Shown piece after piece: positions 52,419-61,724 of a stretch of 64,000 bases of DNA. The stretch is from Flavitalea plasmicola (GTDB lineage Bacteria; Bacteroidota; Bacteroidia; Chitinophagales; Chitinophagaceae). The notes under the pieces were generated by a model. The model was not told the DNA's origin. It saw only the letters and a list, made by a program, of their open reading frames with translations, and did not search any database. The translations under genes and the position numbers were made by a program. Each line of letters opens with the position of its first letter. Position 1 is the stretch's first letter. The stretch lies in the NCBI RefSeq assembly GCF_030546645.1, contig NZ_JAUOTO010000002.1, positions 496,001 through 560,000 on the forward strand, in the 5' to 3' direction.

Positions 52419-54023
52419 ATGAAAGAGACCGCCAACACAGCAATTTTAGTCATTGACGACGAAGAGATGGTAAGGGATAATATCGAAGAGATCCTGGTGC
52501 CGAAAAAGAGCTTTTTGCAAAACGACAGCATTGACCAGGCTGCCAGCATCCTTTTCGATGGTCCCACGACTTCTGTACTTACTCCCCGGACGAGTAATAT
52601 TCCCAACTTTACGGTGCACAAGGCTTCCAACGGGATGGAAGGCGTGGAGCTGGTGAAGCGGTCGGTCGTCGAGGGGCAGCCTTATGCCGTTATCTTCCTG
52701 GACATGCGCATGCCGGGATGGGATGGCATGGAGACGGCCGTCCAGATCAGGAAATATGACAGCAAGGCAGAAATCATCTTTGTCACGGCCTTTAGCGATC
52801 GCACCATCGACGACATCATAGCGCGGGCAGGACAGAATGTTGGCTATCACTGTAAGCCCTATGCGGCGGAAGAGATCACGCAGCTGGCCACCAAGGCAGT
52901 AACGGACTATAACAAGCTGCGCAACCTGGAAAAGCTGATCGAAGCCATCTCATCGATCAACCTGGATGAATACCAGCTGAACTCGCTGCTGCAGAATGTG
53001 CTTGATCAACTCGCCACCTATGTGGAGACGGATATGGCCCTACTGGGGAAGCTGCATGACAATGCGGAGTATGAAAAGATCTTTTCGATCGGCTCCATCG
53101 AAGGCAAGATCGACCTGAAGGAGCTGCTGTCCCGCGTCAAGTCCGCCCCTATAGGAGATGGAGAAGTGATACAGCTGGATGAAGTGGTACTGGCGCGCCT
53201 GGACAATTACAGCATCTTTGCCGTATTGAAAAAAGATGAGAAATTAAAAACAGAGAAATTATACCTGCTGAAGCTGTTTGTGCTGAATGCCGCCAAGGCC
53301 ATCCGGAATGCGGAGCTGCGTGAAAAACTTTTACAGAAAGAAAAATTGTCGGCGATCGGGAATGCCATGAGCATGATGATGCATGACCTTCGTTCGCCGA
53401 TCAAGAACATCAATGTCATCACGGCCCTGATGAGAGAAGAGCATCCCCAAAGCGAATGGCTGGACATGATCGACCAGTGCGGCAACCAGGCTTCGGAGAT
53501 CTTCGATGACTTCCTGGACTTCATCAAAGAGACCCCTGCCAAACAATTACCCGTTGACATCAACAAGGTGGCTGAAGAAGGGATCAGGCTGGCGAAGGCA
53601 AGGAGCAGCACCGGGAGCATAGCCATACATACGAACATTCCTCCGGGACTACGGATATATGGCGACGAAAGTAAGCTGAAGCGTTCTATCATGAACCTGG
53701 TCAACAATGCCACGGACGCGCTGCTGGATCATAAGACCTCCGGGGCCCGCATCGATATCACCGCGGCCCGGGACCCGCAGGGGAAAGACATCGTTCTCAC
53801 GATCAGGGACAATGGACCCGGCGTCCCGGCGGAGATCGGCAAGACGTTGTTCGAGCCTTTTGTCACCCGGAAGAAAGCCAATGGCACGGGACTGGGGCTG
53901 GCCATCGTAAAACAGTATATCACCTCTCATGGCGGAAAGATAGCGGTCACCAACGACCGGGGCGCCGTCTTCACCATCCACCTGCCACTGTCCGGGGATC
54001 CTGCCAGTCAGTCGTGGCGATGA
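52419..54023 (+). CDS. Receiver-first hybrid: REC domain with insertion fused to a histidine kinase
   Basis: A 534-residue cytoplasmic protein. The receiver starts 'TAILVIDDEEMVRDNIEEIL', but the acceptor Asp95 in IFLDMRMPGWDG lies about 40 residues later than normal because an insertion (about residues 33-68) separates the first helix from the second strand. A GAF-like or helical linker (about 170-305) leads to His322 in MMMHDLRSP. HATPase follows, with 'SIMNLVNNATDALLDHK', 'IRDNGPGVPAEIGKTLFEPF' and 'GTGLGLAIVKQYI'. It lies 12 bases after the PAS kinase, whose phosphate it may receive on Asp95 to tune its own kinase activity (inference). Confidence 0.9.
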   Translation: MKETANTAILVIDDEEMVRDNIEEILVPKKSFLQNDSIDQAASILFDGPTTSVLTPRTSNIPNFTVHKASNGMEGVELVKRSVVEGQPYAVIFLDMRMPGWDGMETAVQIRKYDSKAEIIFVTAFSDRTIDDIIARAGQNVGYHCKPYAAEEITQLATKAVTDYNKLRNLEKLIEAISSINLDEYQLNSLLQNVLDQLATYVETDMALLGKLHDNAEYEKIFSIGSIEGKIDLKELLSRVKSAPIGDGEVIQLDEVVLARLDNYSIFAVLKKDEKLKTEKLYLLKLFVLNAAKAIRNAELREKLLQKEKLSAIGNAMSMMMHDLRSPIKNINVITALMREEHPQSEWLDMIDQCGNQASEIFDDFLDFIKETPAKQLPVDINKVAEEGIRLAKARSSTGSIAIHTNIPPGLRIYGDESKLKRSIMNLVNNATDALLDHKTSGARIDITAARDPQGKDIVLTIRDNGPGVPAEIGKTLFEPFVTRKKANGTGLGLAIVKQYITSHGGKIAVTNDRGAVFTIHLPLSGDPASQSWR

Positions 54024-54037
54024 TCGCTTATGGTCGT

Positions 54038-54307
54038 TCAACTATTTTCGTAATGGTCGATGGCTTTTCCAATTGCGAGGCTCAGGGAAGTTTCCTTATT
54101 GGAGTCTTTATGCACCCAGTGGCTATTCCACCGGCGGATCTCCTGTTCGGGAAGCAGCGAGGGACCTTTCTTCCCGGCACTTCTGAAATTCTTTGCCGTG
54201 TAATAGGCGGCGAAATGATGCAGTTCGACATCGGCGAGTAGCAGCATGCTAAAACTTTCATTACCAATAGAATAGTGGAACTGGACGGTAAAACTTGTCA
54301 CTGTCAT
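54038..54307 (-). CDS. Small hypothetical protein (89 aa)
   Basis: An 89-residue protein from the ATG at 54307. It is cytoplasmic by appearance: a beta-rich start 'TVTSFTVQFHYSIGNESFSM' is followed by 'LADVELHHFAAYYTAKNF' and a charged tail. No motif or family was recognised. It converges with the receiver-kinase gene 14 bases away and lies between that and the SusD gene. The regular composition argues for a real gene over a shadow frame. Confidence 0.55.
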   Translation of the reverse strand: MTVTSFTVQFHYSIGNESFSMLLLADVELHHFAAYYTAKNFRSAGKKGPSLLPEQEIRRWNSHWVHKDSNKETSLSLAIGKAIDHYENS

Positions 54308-54393
54308 TTGAATAAAGTTTATATCAAATGACAGATTGTATTTAAGGATGCGGCTTACATGTTATCGAAAATAAATATATGAATAATTATTGA

Positions 54394-54424
54394 CAATGCC
54401 TGACCGGAGACCGGTCAGGCATTG
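54394..54424 (-). terminator. Strong hairpin terminator of the SusCD operon
   Basis: A perfect 14-base stem, 54394-54407 with 54411-54424, and a three-base loop lie eight bases after the SusD stop (minus-strand reading). The T content after the stem is moderate on the minus strand and high on the plus strand (ATTTTATTTT), so it may stop transcripts from both sides. Confidence 0.8.
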
Positions 54425-54432
54425 ATTTTATT

Positions 54433-55956
54433 TTAATATCCAGGATTCTGGTACATTTTTACGGGATCCAACTTATACTCTGCCAGGGGAATGGGGAAGT
54501 AATAGTCTTTCGTAGTGATATTCGACAGGGGTGAGTTGTCGTAGTTCGCCTGGCTTTTCGCCTGGAAGAAAGACACCAGCTCTGCAGGATTGAAGAAGCG
54601 GACGAGGTCGTGCCAGCGGTGGTGCTCGAATGCGAGCTCGATCCGCCGTTCGTGCAGGATGGCCAGCTTCAGGGTCGGATACTTTGCCGCATAGGCCGCA
54701 TCGGTCATCATGGTGGCATAATCCGGCCGGCCGGCCCTGGCGCGGACCATGTTCAGCCAGGAGATGGCTGTTGCGTCGTCATTCAACAGCATATGAACCT
54801 CCGCCAGGTTCAGGATGATATCCGCATACCGGAGCAGGATCCAGTCGTTGCCGCCGTAGCCAAGGGTTCCGGCGGTGGTGCTGGCGTCCCTGAATTTGGT
54901 GATAAAGTATTTGTTGGTGGCCGTCGCAAATTTGACGGAGAAGTCCGTACGCACGTCACCCGTCTCGAATTCATTCAGCAGGTCTTTCGTGAACAGCCCT
55001 CCGTCGCCCTGTGAAATGAACAGGGAGTTGATGGTCTCACCTTTCGCCTGGTTATTTTTTGCCAGGGAAGAAGAATAGTTGATATCCCCCTGCTTGTACT
55101 GGATCTGCCAGATGATCTCGGGGTTAGTGGATTTCTTGTTCACATCGAATACGTCGGCGAAGGGGATATCGGACAGGTTGGTGAAGGTCCGTTGGTTGTA
55201 TGCGGCCAGCAGGTAGGTCTTCGCGTTGTTGAGATTATCCGTTTTGCCGGCGTCCAGGGCGGCGGCCATGGTCAGGTACACCTGTCCCAGCAGGGCGTTG
55301 GCGGCCTGCAAAGACACCCGGCCCTTGCCCGCAGCGGGCTGTACAACAGGAAGGCCGCTGTTCAGCGCATCCTTCAGGTCGGCGATGATCCGCGTATAGA
55401 CGGTGTCTCTCTTCACCCGGAAAGTGAGCGCCTTTGCCTGTTCGGGGTCTGATTGCTTGTCTGTCACCAGGGGTACATCCCCGAACTCTCTCACCAGTTG
55501 GAAATACAGGAAGGCCCTGATGAACTTGAGCTCTCCCTTATATTGCGCCTTGACTGCATCGCTGGCGAATGTAATTCCATCGATGAAGGATAATACGATG
55601 TTGGCCCGGTTGATGGGCGTGTACAGTGCGGCCCAGTGGCTCATCAGGTAGCTGTTGCTGGGTACCAGCGAAAAGGCGGTGAACTGAAACGGCTCACCGG
55701 AATTGGACTGGTTGTCGGTGGTATTCACGTCATCAGCGCGATCGTCCGTCCACAGCTGGGCGCCTTCGCCGACGCAGTTGGAGGATCTCAGTCCCTGGTA
55801 GACGCCATATAGACCTGCAGTGATGTCCGCCTCTGTTTTGTAGCCATTGGCGAGGGGTATGCCATTGGGGTTCGTTTGCTCCACAAATGATTTTTTGCAG
55901 CTGCCAAGACCTATAAGTAAGGTGAGCGACAATATGATGGAAATATTACTACGCAT
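54433..55956 (-). CDS. SusD/RagB-family nutrient-binding outer-membrane lipoprotein
   Basis: A 507-residue lipoprotein with its lipobox ending GLGSC at Cys20, then KKSF. SusD features are all present: the N-terminal TPR-like helices with 'KGELKFIRAFLYFQLVREFG' and 'DVPLVT', and the C-terminal 'WILLRYADIILNLAEVHMLL', 'RARAGRPDYA' and 'ILHERRIELAFEHHRWHDLV'. It lies over the extracellular face of the SusC barrel and captures the ligand. It follows SusC by 16 bases. The ligand is undetermined. The operon has no glycan-cutting enzyme of its own, so a peptide or another small molecule is possible. Confidence 0.95.
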   Translation of the reverse strand: MRSNISIILSLTLLIGLGSCKKSFVEQTNPNGIPLANGYKTEADITAGLYGVYQGLRSSNCVGEGAQLWTDDRADDVNTTDNQSNSGEPFQFTAFSLVPSNSYLMSHWAALYTPINRANIVLSFIDGITFASDAVKAQYKGELKFIRAFLYFQLVREFGDVPLVTDKQSDPEQAKALTFRVKRDTVYTRIIADLKDALNSGLPVVQPAAGKGRVSLQAANALLGQVYLTMAAALDAGKTDNLNNAKTYLLAAYNQRTFTNLSDIPFADVFDVNKKSTNPEIIWQIQYKQGDINYSSSLAKNNQAKGETINSLFISQGDGGLFTKDLLNEFETGDVRTDFSVKFATATNKYFITKFRDASTTAGTLGYGGNDWILLRYADIILNLAEVHMLLNDDATAISWLNMVRARAGRPDYATMMTDAAYAAKYPTLKLAILHERRIELAFEHHRWHDLVRFFNPAELVSFFQAKSQANYDNSPLSNITTKDYYFPIPLAEYKLDPVKMYQNPGY

Positions 55957-55972
55957 AGAGATTCTTTTTGAA

Positions 55973-58900
55973 TTAGAACTGAATTTTTATACCTGTGTTG
56001 AATGAGCGGGCCAACGGATATTTTCCATAGTCTACACCTGGCGTCAGGTTAGACCCATTGTTAAAGTCCACTTCAGGGTTGTAGCCGAGATATTTGGTAA
56101 CGGTGAACACGTTGTCAACGGAGACATAGATACGCAGGCCGCTGATGCCGGTGTTCTTCATGCCGACGAGCTGGGTAAGATTGACACCCGTCGAAATATT
56201 GGTACATCTGAAAAAGGAACCGTTCTGCAGGTAGTAATCGGACAGGCGCGTGCTGTTGCTTTGGGTCCCACCGCGGGACGACCTGTATTCATGGCCATTG
56301 CCGGGATGCTGCTCGTTCCGGTAGCGCTGATCGATGACAGCATACTGGTTACCCGACCCTTCCATGTTGCGGATGTAATAGTCCTGCCCGTCCAGGATCT
56401 TATTGCCCTGGGAACCGTTGAACGAGGCGCTGAAGTCGAAGGCCTTATAATTCGCATTGATACTGAAACCATAGGTGAAATCAGGGTATGGCGAGCCAAT
56501 GACGTCCTTATCCGCATCCGTTATCAGGCCGTCGCCGTTCTTATCCTTAAAGTAGAGGTCGCCGGGGTTCAGGGGCGTAGATGAAAAAGTGGAAATGGGG
56601 AAAGCCTGTAATTTGTAGCCTGGCGGGAACTTGCCGCCATTGGCCTTGTACACGGCCTGATCCGCAATGACGCCGGCCATGTCTTTCTCTCTTACCATCC
56701 CGGCTACTTTTACACCGTAGAAGGATCCTACGGGTGCACCTTCTCTCGTAACATGGGTGATATAGCTTCTTTCCGCTCCGTTGGTCTGGATCTCGCTGGC
56801 GCCGCCCAGGCTGATGACCTTATTCTTATTGGCCGTGATGTTGCCGCTGAAATTCAAATTGAAAACCTTAGTCTGTATGGCCTTCACATCCACCTGCAAG
56901 TCTACTCCCGTGTTGTGTATGTTTGAATTACGCAGGTTGGTGGTATAGGTGGTCGAGCCGGATATCGCGGAAATATTCCTGTTGTACAGCAGGTTGTAGG
57001 ACTTGCTCAGGTAGTAGTTGACAAAAAATGACACCCTGTTGTTCAATACCGTGGCATCCAATCCGAAATTATACTGGGACGTGGACTCCCAGCCCAGGGA
57101 AGGGTCTGCTATATCACCCGCCCAGTTGGCATTGTACACGGTGTTCCCGACAACCACTCCGCCGGCGCCTGTAATATACTGCTGATCTTTGTAGTTCGGG
57201 ATATTGTTATTGCCCGTGAGGCCCCAGCTGGCGCGCAGCTTCAGGCTGGAGTTCCGACCCAGCCAGTCGTGATAGAACGATTCGCTGGATAAGCTCCATC
57301 CTGCGGAAACCGATCCGAATTGTCCCCATTTGTTCTTCGGGCCAAACCGGGAGCTGGCGTCAGTCCGGAAGGAGCCACTCAGAAAATAGCGGTTATTGTA
57401 ACTGTATATCACCCGGCCCAGGTAAGACAGCAGGGTCGTCGTAGACTTGCCGGAATTCGTTTGCAGGGAGAAGTCTCCGGGAACGGAGCCGCCGGCGGTT
57501 ATCTCCTGGATATTATCGCTGGTGAAATCTTTCGTAGCCACCGCAACGATGTCCTGTTTGGATTCCTGTGCCGTATAGCCGCCCAATGCGTCAAATCTAT
57601 GCAGGCCAAAGGTCTTCTTATAGTTCAACGTAAATTCCGCCAACCTGTCCTGGGTGGTGAGGTTCTGCGCGGAAGCATTGGCAGCCGTGATGGACTGGGT
57701 GCTTCCGGGAGGGTTGATCCCGCTGCTTAGGTTCGTGGGGTAGTAATACTCATATTTCTCCGAATAAGTTTCCCCTCCCAGGTTTACCCTGAAAGCAAGG
57801 CCGTTGATGATCTGGTAAGTCGCATTGGCGATGTACGTAGCCCTTGTGCCCTTACGGGTGATCTTTACGCGCTGGGCCAGGGCGAGGGGGTTTTCGATCC
57901 CCTGAAAGGCGTAAGCGAATCCATCGGTCTGGGCGCCTGCACCTTTATCGGCCGTTGCCAGGGTGCCGTCAGGATTGAATGCGGGGAAAATGGGCATATA
58001 CACCAGCGCGCCTAAGATAGGGCCCTGGTTGAAGCGGCCTTCCTGCACTTCGCGGTTATCGGTGTTGGTGACGAAGACACTGGAGGAGACCTTCAATTTT
58101 GGGGTAAGGTCCGCGTCGATATTAGCCCGCAGGTTGATCCTTTTCTGATAGGTGCTGTTCAGGATACCCGGCTGGTCCAGGTAACCGCCGCTGATGAGAT
58201 AGCGGGTATTCTCGCTACCCCCTGTGAAAGACAAATTGTGCCGCTGTACGGAAGCATTACCATATAGCACATCCTGCCAGTCTGTGTTATACTTCGGCTG
58301 CCTGATGGTTTGGGTGGGAAAATCATACAGGTCCTTGATGATACAGACGGAGCAGCCCGTTTTCGTCTGGCCGGTCTTCGTCACCCGGGTCGCATTGTCA
58401 TCGGAATAGAATGCATCGTCCCAGGCGATGCCCTTGGCGATGAGGATATCCTTGTAATTCGCATTCCTGCCGTTGACGAAAAGATCCGTGAATTGGCTGG
58501 CATTTAGCAGCTTGACCTTTTTTGCCAGCTGTTGCCGGCTCAGCTGCAGATCATATTTCAGTACGCCTTTTCCGATCTTGCCCCGTTTGGTCGTGATCAG
58601 CACCACGCCTCCGGAGGCCCGCGAACCGTAGATAGCGGCTGAAGCGGCGTCTTTGAGAATCTCGATGGATTCTATATCATCCGGATTGATGAAGACATCA
58701 TTGCCGGAAGTGCCGGGGTTGTACCCGTTGGTTGCATTACCTCCATTGCCCTGTCCCTGGGTGATGTTACCGCCCACCGGGTATCCGTCGATCACGTACA
58801 GGGGCTCGGAGCTGGCATTGATGGAACCGACGCCGCGTACCCGTATCTTGGCGCCACCGTAGGGAGCGCCGCTGACCTGCGAGACCTGCACGCCCGCCAC

Positions 58901-59329
58901 TTTTCCTACCAGCGCCTGGCTGATGGTGGGTGTACTCAGGTTCAATTCACTGGCCTTCACGCTGGAGATGGCGCCGGTGACGTCGCTCTTGCGCAGGCGC
59001 TGATAGCCTACATAGACCTCTTCCAGCATTTTGCTGTTCTCTTTCAGGCGGATGGTCTGGGGTGTGCCGGATGCCGGCAGCTCCTGTGGAATATAGCCGA
59101 TGCTGGAGATCACCAGGATACTTCCTTCTTCCGCCTGGATGGTGAATTGTCCTTTCGCATCGGTGGTGGCGCCTCTTCTTTGTCCTTTCACTACCACGTT
59201 TGCGCCGGCCAGGGGCTTGCCGTTCTCGTCCGTCACGGTGCCGGATATGGTGATCCATCCTGCGGCATGGACGAGGGATGCATACAATAGCAGCGCGATA
59301 ACCAATAGTGTAATTTTTTTTCCTTGCAT
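55973..59329 (-). CDS. SusC/RagA-family TonB-linked outer-membrane transporter
   Basis: An 1118-residue protein. The signal peptide (about 1-22) precedes the carboxypeptidase-regulatory sandwich ('ITISGTVTDENGKPLAGANV', about 26-100). The conserved linker 'EEVYVGYQRLRKSDVTGAIS' leads to the plug ('VRGVGSINASSEPLYVIDGY', 'DDIESIEILKDAASAAIYGS'), then the barrel, ending 'SFNTGIKIQF'. It has the full SusC layout and pairs with the SusD lipoprotein gene downstream. A Cys pair in 'TKTGCSVCIIKDLYD' in a barrel loop is uncommon. The upstream partners at 59370 and 60293 probably share its transcript. Confidence 0.96.
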   Translation of the reverse strand: MQGKKITLLVIALLLYASLVHAAGWITISGTVTDENGKPLAGANVVVKGQRRGATTDAKGQFTIQAEEGSILVISSIGYIPQELPASGTPQTIRLKENSKMLEEVYVGYQRLRKSDVTGAISSVKASELNLSTPTISQALVGKVAGVQVSQVSGAPYGGAKIRVRGVGSINASSEPLYVIDGYPVGGNITQGQGNGGNATNGYNPGTSGNDVFINPDDIESIEILKDAASAAIYGSRASGGVVLITTKRGKIGKGVLKYDLQLSRQQLAKKVKLLNASQFTDLFVNGRNANYKDILIAKGIAWDDAFYSDDNATRVTKTGQTKTGCSVCIIKDLYDFPTQTIRQPKYNTDWQDVLYGNASVQRHNLSFTGGSENTRYLISGGYLDQPGILNSTYQKRINLRANIDADLTPKLKVSSSVFVTNTDNREVQEGRFNQGPILGALVYMPIFPAFNPDGTLATADKGAGAQTDGFAYAFQGIENPLALAQRVKITRKGTRATYIANATYQIINGLAFRVNLGGETYSEKYEYYYPTNLSSGINPPGSTQSITAANASAQNLTTQDRLAEFTLNYKKTFGLHRFDALGGYTAQESKQDIVAVATKDFTSDNIQEITAGGSVPGDFSLQTNSGKSTTTLLSYLGRVIYSYNNRYFLSGSFRTDASSRFGPKNKWGQFGSVSAGWSLSSESFYHDWLGRNSSLKLRASWGLTGNNNIPNYKDQQYITGAGGVVVGNTVYNANWAGDIADPSLGWESTSQYNFGLDATVLNNRVSFFVNYYLSKSYNLLYNRNISAISGSTTYTTNLRNSNIHNTGVDLQVDVKAIQTKVFNLNFSGNITANKNKVISLGGASEIQTNGAERSYITHVTREGAPVGSFYGVKVAGMVREKDMAGVIADQAVYKANGGKFPPGYKLQAFPISTFSSTPLNPGDLYFKDKNGDGLITDADKDVIGSPYPDFTYGFSINANYKAFDFSASFNGSQGNKILDGQDYYIRNMEGSGNQYAVIDQRYRNEQHPGNGHEYRSSRGGTQSNSTRLSDYYLQNGSFFRCTNISTGVNLTQLVGMKNTGISGLRIYVSVDNVFTVTKYLGYNPEVDFNNGSNLTPGVDYGKYPLARSFNTGIKIQF

Positions 59330-59369
59330 TTTTTTTATTTTAACAGTGATCAGTTGGTTTAGTCATGTG

Positions 59370-60245
59370 TTACCAGGTGATGCTCATCCAATTCACATTG
59401 TCACGGCGCGAGGAGGTCACGGCGATGCCTTTGCTGTAACCGGGGATGAAGGTGAAGCCTTCCAATTCGTCCTGTCGCTCGTCGATGTCCACGATCTTCA
59501 CCACCTCCTGTTTGCCGGACGCGATGGAAGCGGCCAGATCGACGTAGGTGAAGCGCCATTTCCGGCCTTCCGTTTGATCCTGGATCAGTAACAGTAGCCC
59601 CTTGTCCGCCATCCAGTAGAGATTTTGCACCCAGGGTGTGCAGACGAATTTTTTAAAGAGGACGCCTTTGTCCGAGGTCTTTTTAGCTTTGCTGAGGTTT
59701 TTAGGATCATAGAGCCTCACCTCGTTGCCCTTGTCACCATAATCCGCAGTAGCCACATACCATTTTTCATGGTATCGGACATATTCCGGACGCGTACCCT
59801 GGATGCAGGCATCGTCCTCGATGGTATTCAGCAGGTTGCCGTCCAGGCGCCTTGTCGCTTGCAGTCCTTTCCAGTCCACGCAATAGATGACGGCCCGCCA
59901 TGATGTTCCTTCCTTGTTCAGGCGGATGCTGATGCCGATGAAGAAGGGTGCATTTTTACGCCAGGCAAACCCTGTGGGGTGATTGATCACGTCGGTGTCA
60001 TTGCGCGTGAGCTTCATTTCCTTGTTGGTGTAGACGAGGCTGTCGCCTTGTTGCCGGTATTCTCTCACTATGCCTACCTCTCTGTCGCCATAGAGGAAGA
60101 TCCTTCCGTCCTGGTAGGAAATACCCTGGCAGGCGCCCAGTGAATCGACCGTGTAAGGCTGATCGATCTTCATGGACGGGCCGGCTTTGGATTTGGTAAG
60201 GAATGGCAGTACCAGCACGGCGATGCCAGCGATGATGTATTTCAT
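59370..60245 (-). CDS. Exported beta-propeller-like protein of unknown function
   Basis: A 291-residue protein. An N-terminal hydrophobic stretch (about 1-20, 'IIAGIAVLVLPFLTKSKAGP') acts as signal or anchor. The rest has repeating four-strand patterns like a propeller of five or six blades: 'ISYQDGRIFLYGDREVGIVR', 'KWYVATADYGDKGNEVRLYD', 'LYWMADKGLLLLIQDQT' and 'LEGFTFIPGYSKGIAVTSSR'. No catalytic residues were identified. It lies 40 bases upstream of SusC and 47 downstream of the DUF218 gene on the same strand, so it probably acts with the SusCD pair in the periplasm or at the surface. What it binds is unknown. Confidence 0.6.
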   Translation of the reverse strand: MKYIIAGIAVLVLPFLTKSKAGPSMKIDQPYTVDSLGACQGISYQDGRIFLYGDREVGIVREYRQQGDSLVYTNKEMKLTRNDTDVINHPTGFAWRKNAPFFIGISIRLNKEGTSWRAVIYCVDWKGLQATRRLDGNLLNTIEDDACIQGTRPEYVRYHEKWYVATADYGDKGNEVRLYDPKNLSKAKKTSDKGVLFKKFVCTPWVQNLYWMADKGLLLLIQDQTEGRKWRFTYVDLAASIASGKQEVVKIVDIDERQDELEGFTFIPGYSKGIAVTSSRRDNVNWMSITW

Positions 60246-60292
60246 TTTGTTCTTTTAGTCGTGCTCTGGCAAGCAATGCGGGATGAGGTCTT

Positions 60293-61552
60293 CTAGGGAT
60301 CGAGTGGTTCCAGCGGATTGATCTGCAGCGCATCCAGCTGCGGGTAGAACTCCATTTCCGTCGCGCTGAGACGATTTCCGATCTTATAAGGCGCTTCGTT
60401 CAGCTCTCTTTTACAGCGGTCGATCAGTGTTTTTTCGATCATGGCGCTTTGTCCCCGGGTAGTACAGGTAAGCGCCGCTTTGTCGAAGGGAATGCCATAG
60501 CGATAGATGATACGCACTGCATTACGCATATTGGTCGTAGTGTGCCTGGCATGCGGGTCTATCAGTATGGCATTGGCCGGTATGTGCAGCTTATCGACCA
60601 GGTACTTCTTCATTTCAGTGGCTTCACAGTATCTGGTCTTATAGGGATGGACTTTGCCCCCGGAGGTGAGAATGAAAGGCGCCCATCCTTTTCTGTATTG
60701 TAATGCGGCCAGCCGGCACCTCAGCATGCCTTCCCCGCTCAGTGGCGTTGCCGGGTCATCGGGTCCGGCTCCTGGCACCAGGATGAGGGAGTATTTATAC
60801 GTGTTCCATTTGATGGTGCTGATCCTGTCAAGGGCCGGCTTGTTCTCACCTTTTTCCATGGGTTCGAAGTCCGCGGCCTGGTCTCTTTCGTTGAGGTCTA
60901 TGAATGTCAGCGCTGCAGTGAGGGGTATGTCGAAGAAGGAGGTTTGATAAGCGTTTTCGGCGGCTATGAGGGACGCGGTGTTGTATAGAACTCCGGCGTT
61001 GATGCTGATGGAATCGATGTTGGGGTAATTAGGTTTCTTACCGTCGGCATAGACACTGATGGCGTAGTTGATACCTGCCGCGTCCTGTGACCAGGCTTTT
61101 GCCAGCATTTCTTCTGCGGGGAGGTCCTGGAATAATATGTAGGCGCCCGAGGGGATGAGGTGGTCTTTTACGAGCCTGCCGAGTTCGTTACCGGGACGGT
61201 AGAGTGCTTTTAGTCGTTGGGCGATTTGTTCGATCTCAGCTTCGCTGAATTTCAGGTAGGACGTGTAGCAGGCGCCGTTTTTCTCGCAGTTTTTCAAGGC
61301 TTGCTGCAGGGAGTCGAGCTTGTTTGCCGCAAAGGTTTTCAGGACCGGGTCTTTTTTAAGGATCGTGCTGACCTCTGGTAGCTGCTGGAAGAGGGTCAGG
61401 AGATAATAGTTCTTGGATTGGACGTAGCTGCCGGCGGTAACCAGCTTGTAGTGGGGATCGGGCAGTTGCTTTTGGGCAAATGTAGCCTGTGGCAGGTGGA
61501 ATAGCACTAAGAGCAGAAGCCTTGTAACCAGATCCGAAATAGAGAACGTCAT
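60293..61552 (-). CDS. DUF218/YdcF-ElyC-SanA-family exported protein, first gene of the SusCD operon
   Basis: A protein of 419 residues from the ATG at 61552; a TTG at 61576 would add eight. A signal peptide (about 1-26, ending TFAQ) is followed by about 220 residues of helical lead domain. The DUF218 core comes next: 'YSLILVPGAGPDDPATPLSG', 'MLRCRLAALQYRKGWAPFIL', 'TSGGKVHP', 'EATEMKKYLVDKLHIPANAI' and 'DPHARHTTTNMRNAVRIIYR'. YdcF and SanA proteins affect envelope integrity and may bind nucleotides or lipid-linked sugars, but their chemistry is unproven. The long lead domain is unusual for the family. Confidence 0.78.
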   Translation of the reverse strand: MTFSISDLVTRLLLLVLFHLPQATFAQKQLPDPHYKLVTAGSYVQSKNYYLLTLFQQLPEVSTILKKDPVLKTFAANKLDSLQQALKNCEKNGACYTSYLKFSEAEIEQIAQRLKALYRPGNELGRLVKDHLIPSGAYILFQDLPAEEMLAKAWSQDAAGINYAISVYADGKKPNYPNIDSISINAGVLYNTASLIAAENAYQTSFFDIPLTAALTFIDLNERDQAADFEPMEKGENKPALDRISTIKWNTYKYSLILVPGAGPDDPATPLSGEGMLRCRLAALQYRKGWAPFILTSGGKVHPYKTRYCEATEMKKYLVDKLHIPANAILIDPHARHTTTNMRNAVRIIYRYGIPFDKAALTCTTRGQSAMIEKTLIDRCKRELNEAPYKIGNRLSATEMEFYPQLDALQINPLEPLDP

Positions 61553-61633
61553 GTGCAGCCAGATTGTCGGGTGCAAAGTTGGAGGGTTTTAACGAATGGT
61601 TAACGGCGGAAGGAAGGAATTAATAATTAGGTA

Positions 61634-61661
61634 TTGTTGGGGTTACGGTTTGTTAATTTTG
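61634..61661 (+). promoter_or_regulatory. Bacteroidota-type promoter before the acyltransferase gene
   Basis: A -33 TTG at 61634-61636 and a perfect -7 TAATTTTG at 61654-61661 are separated by 17 bases, within the range for the main sigma factor of Bacteroidota. Transcription should start near 61668. The element lies inside the frame if the ATG at 61596 is used, which argues for the TTG start at 61725. Confidence 0.6.
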
Positions 61662-61724
61662 AAATTAGGTGCGGGTTGCTTATGGGAGAGTATTTCTTTA
61701 TCTTGCTCATTAAACTGCTGCAAA

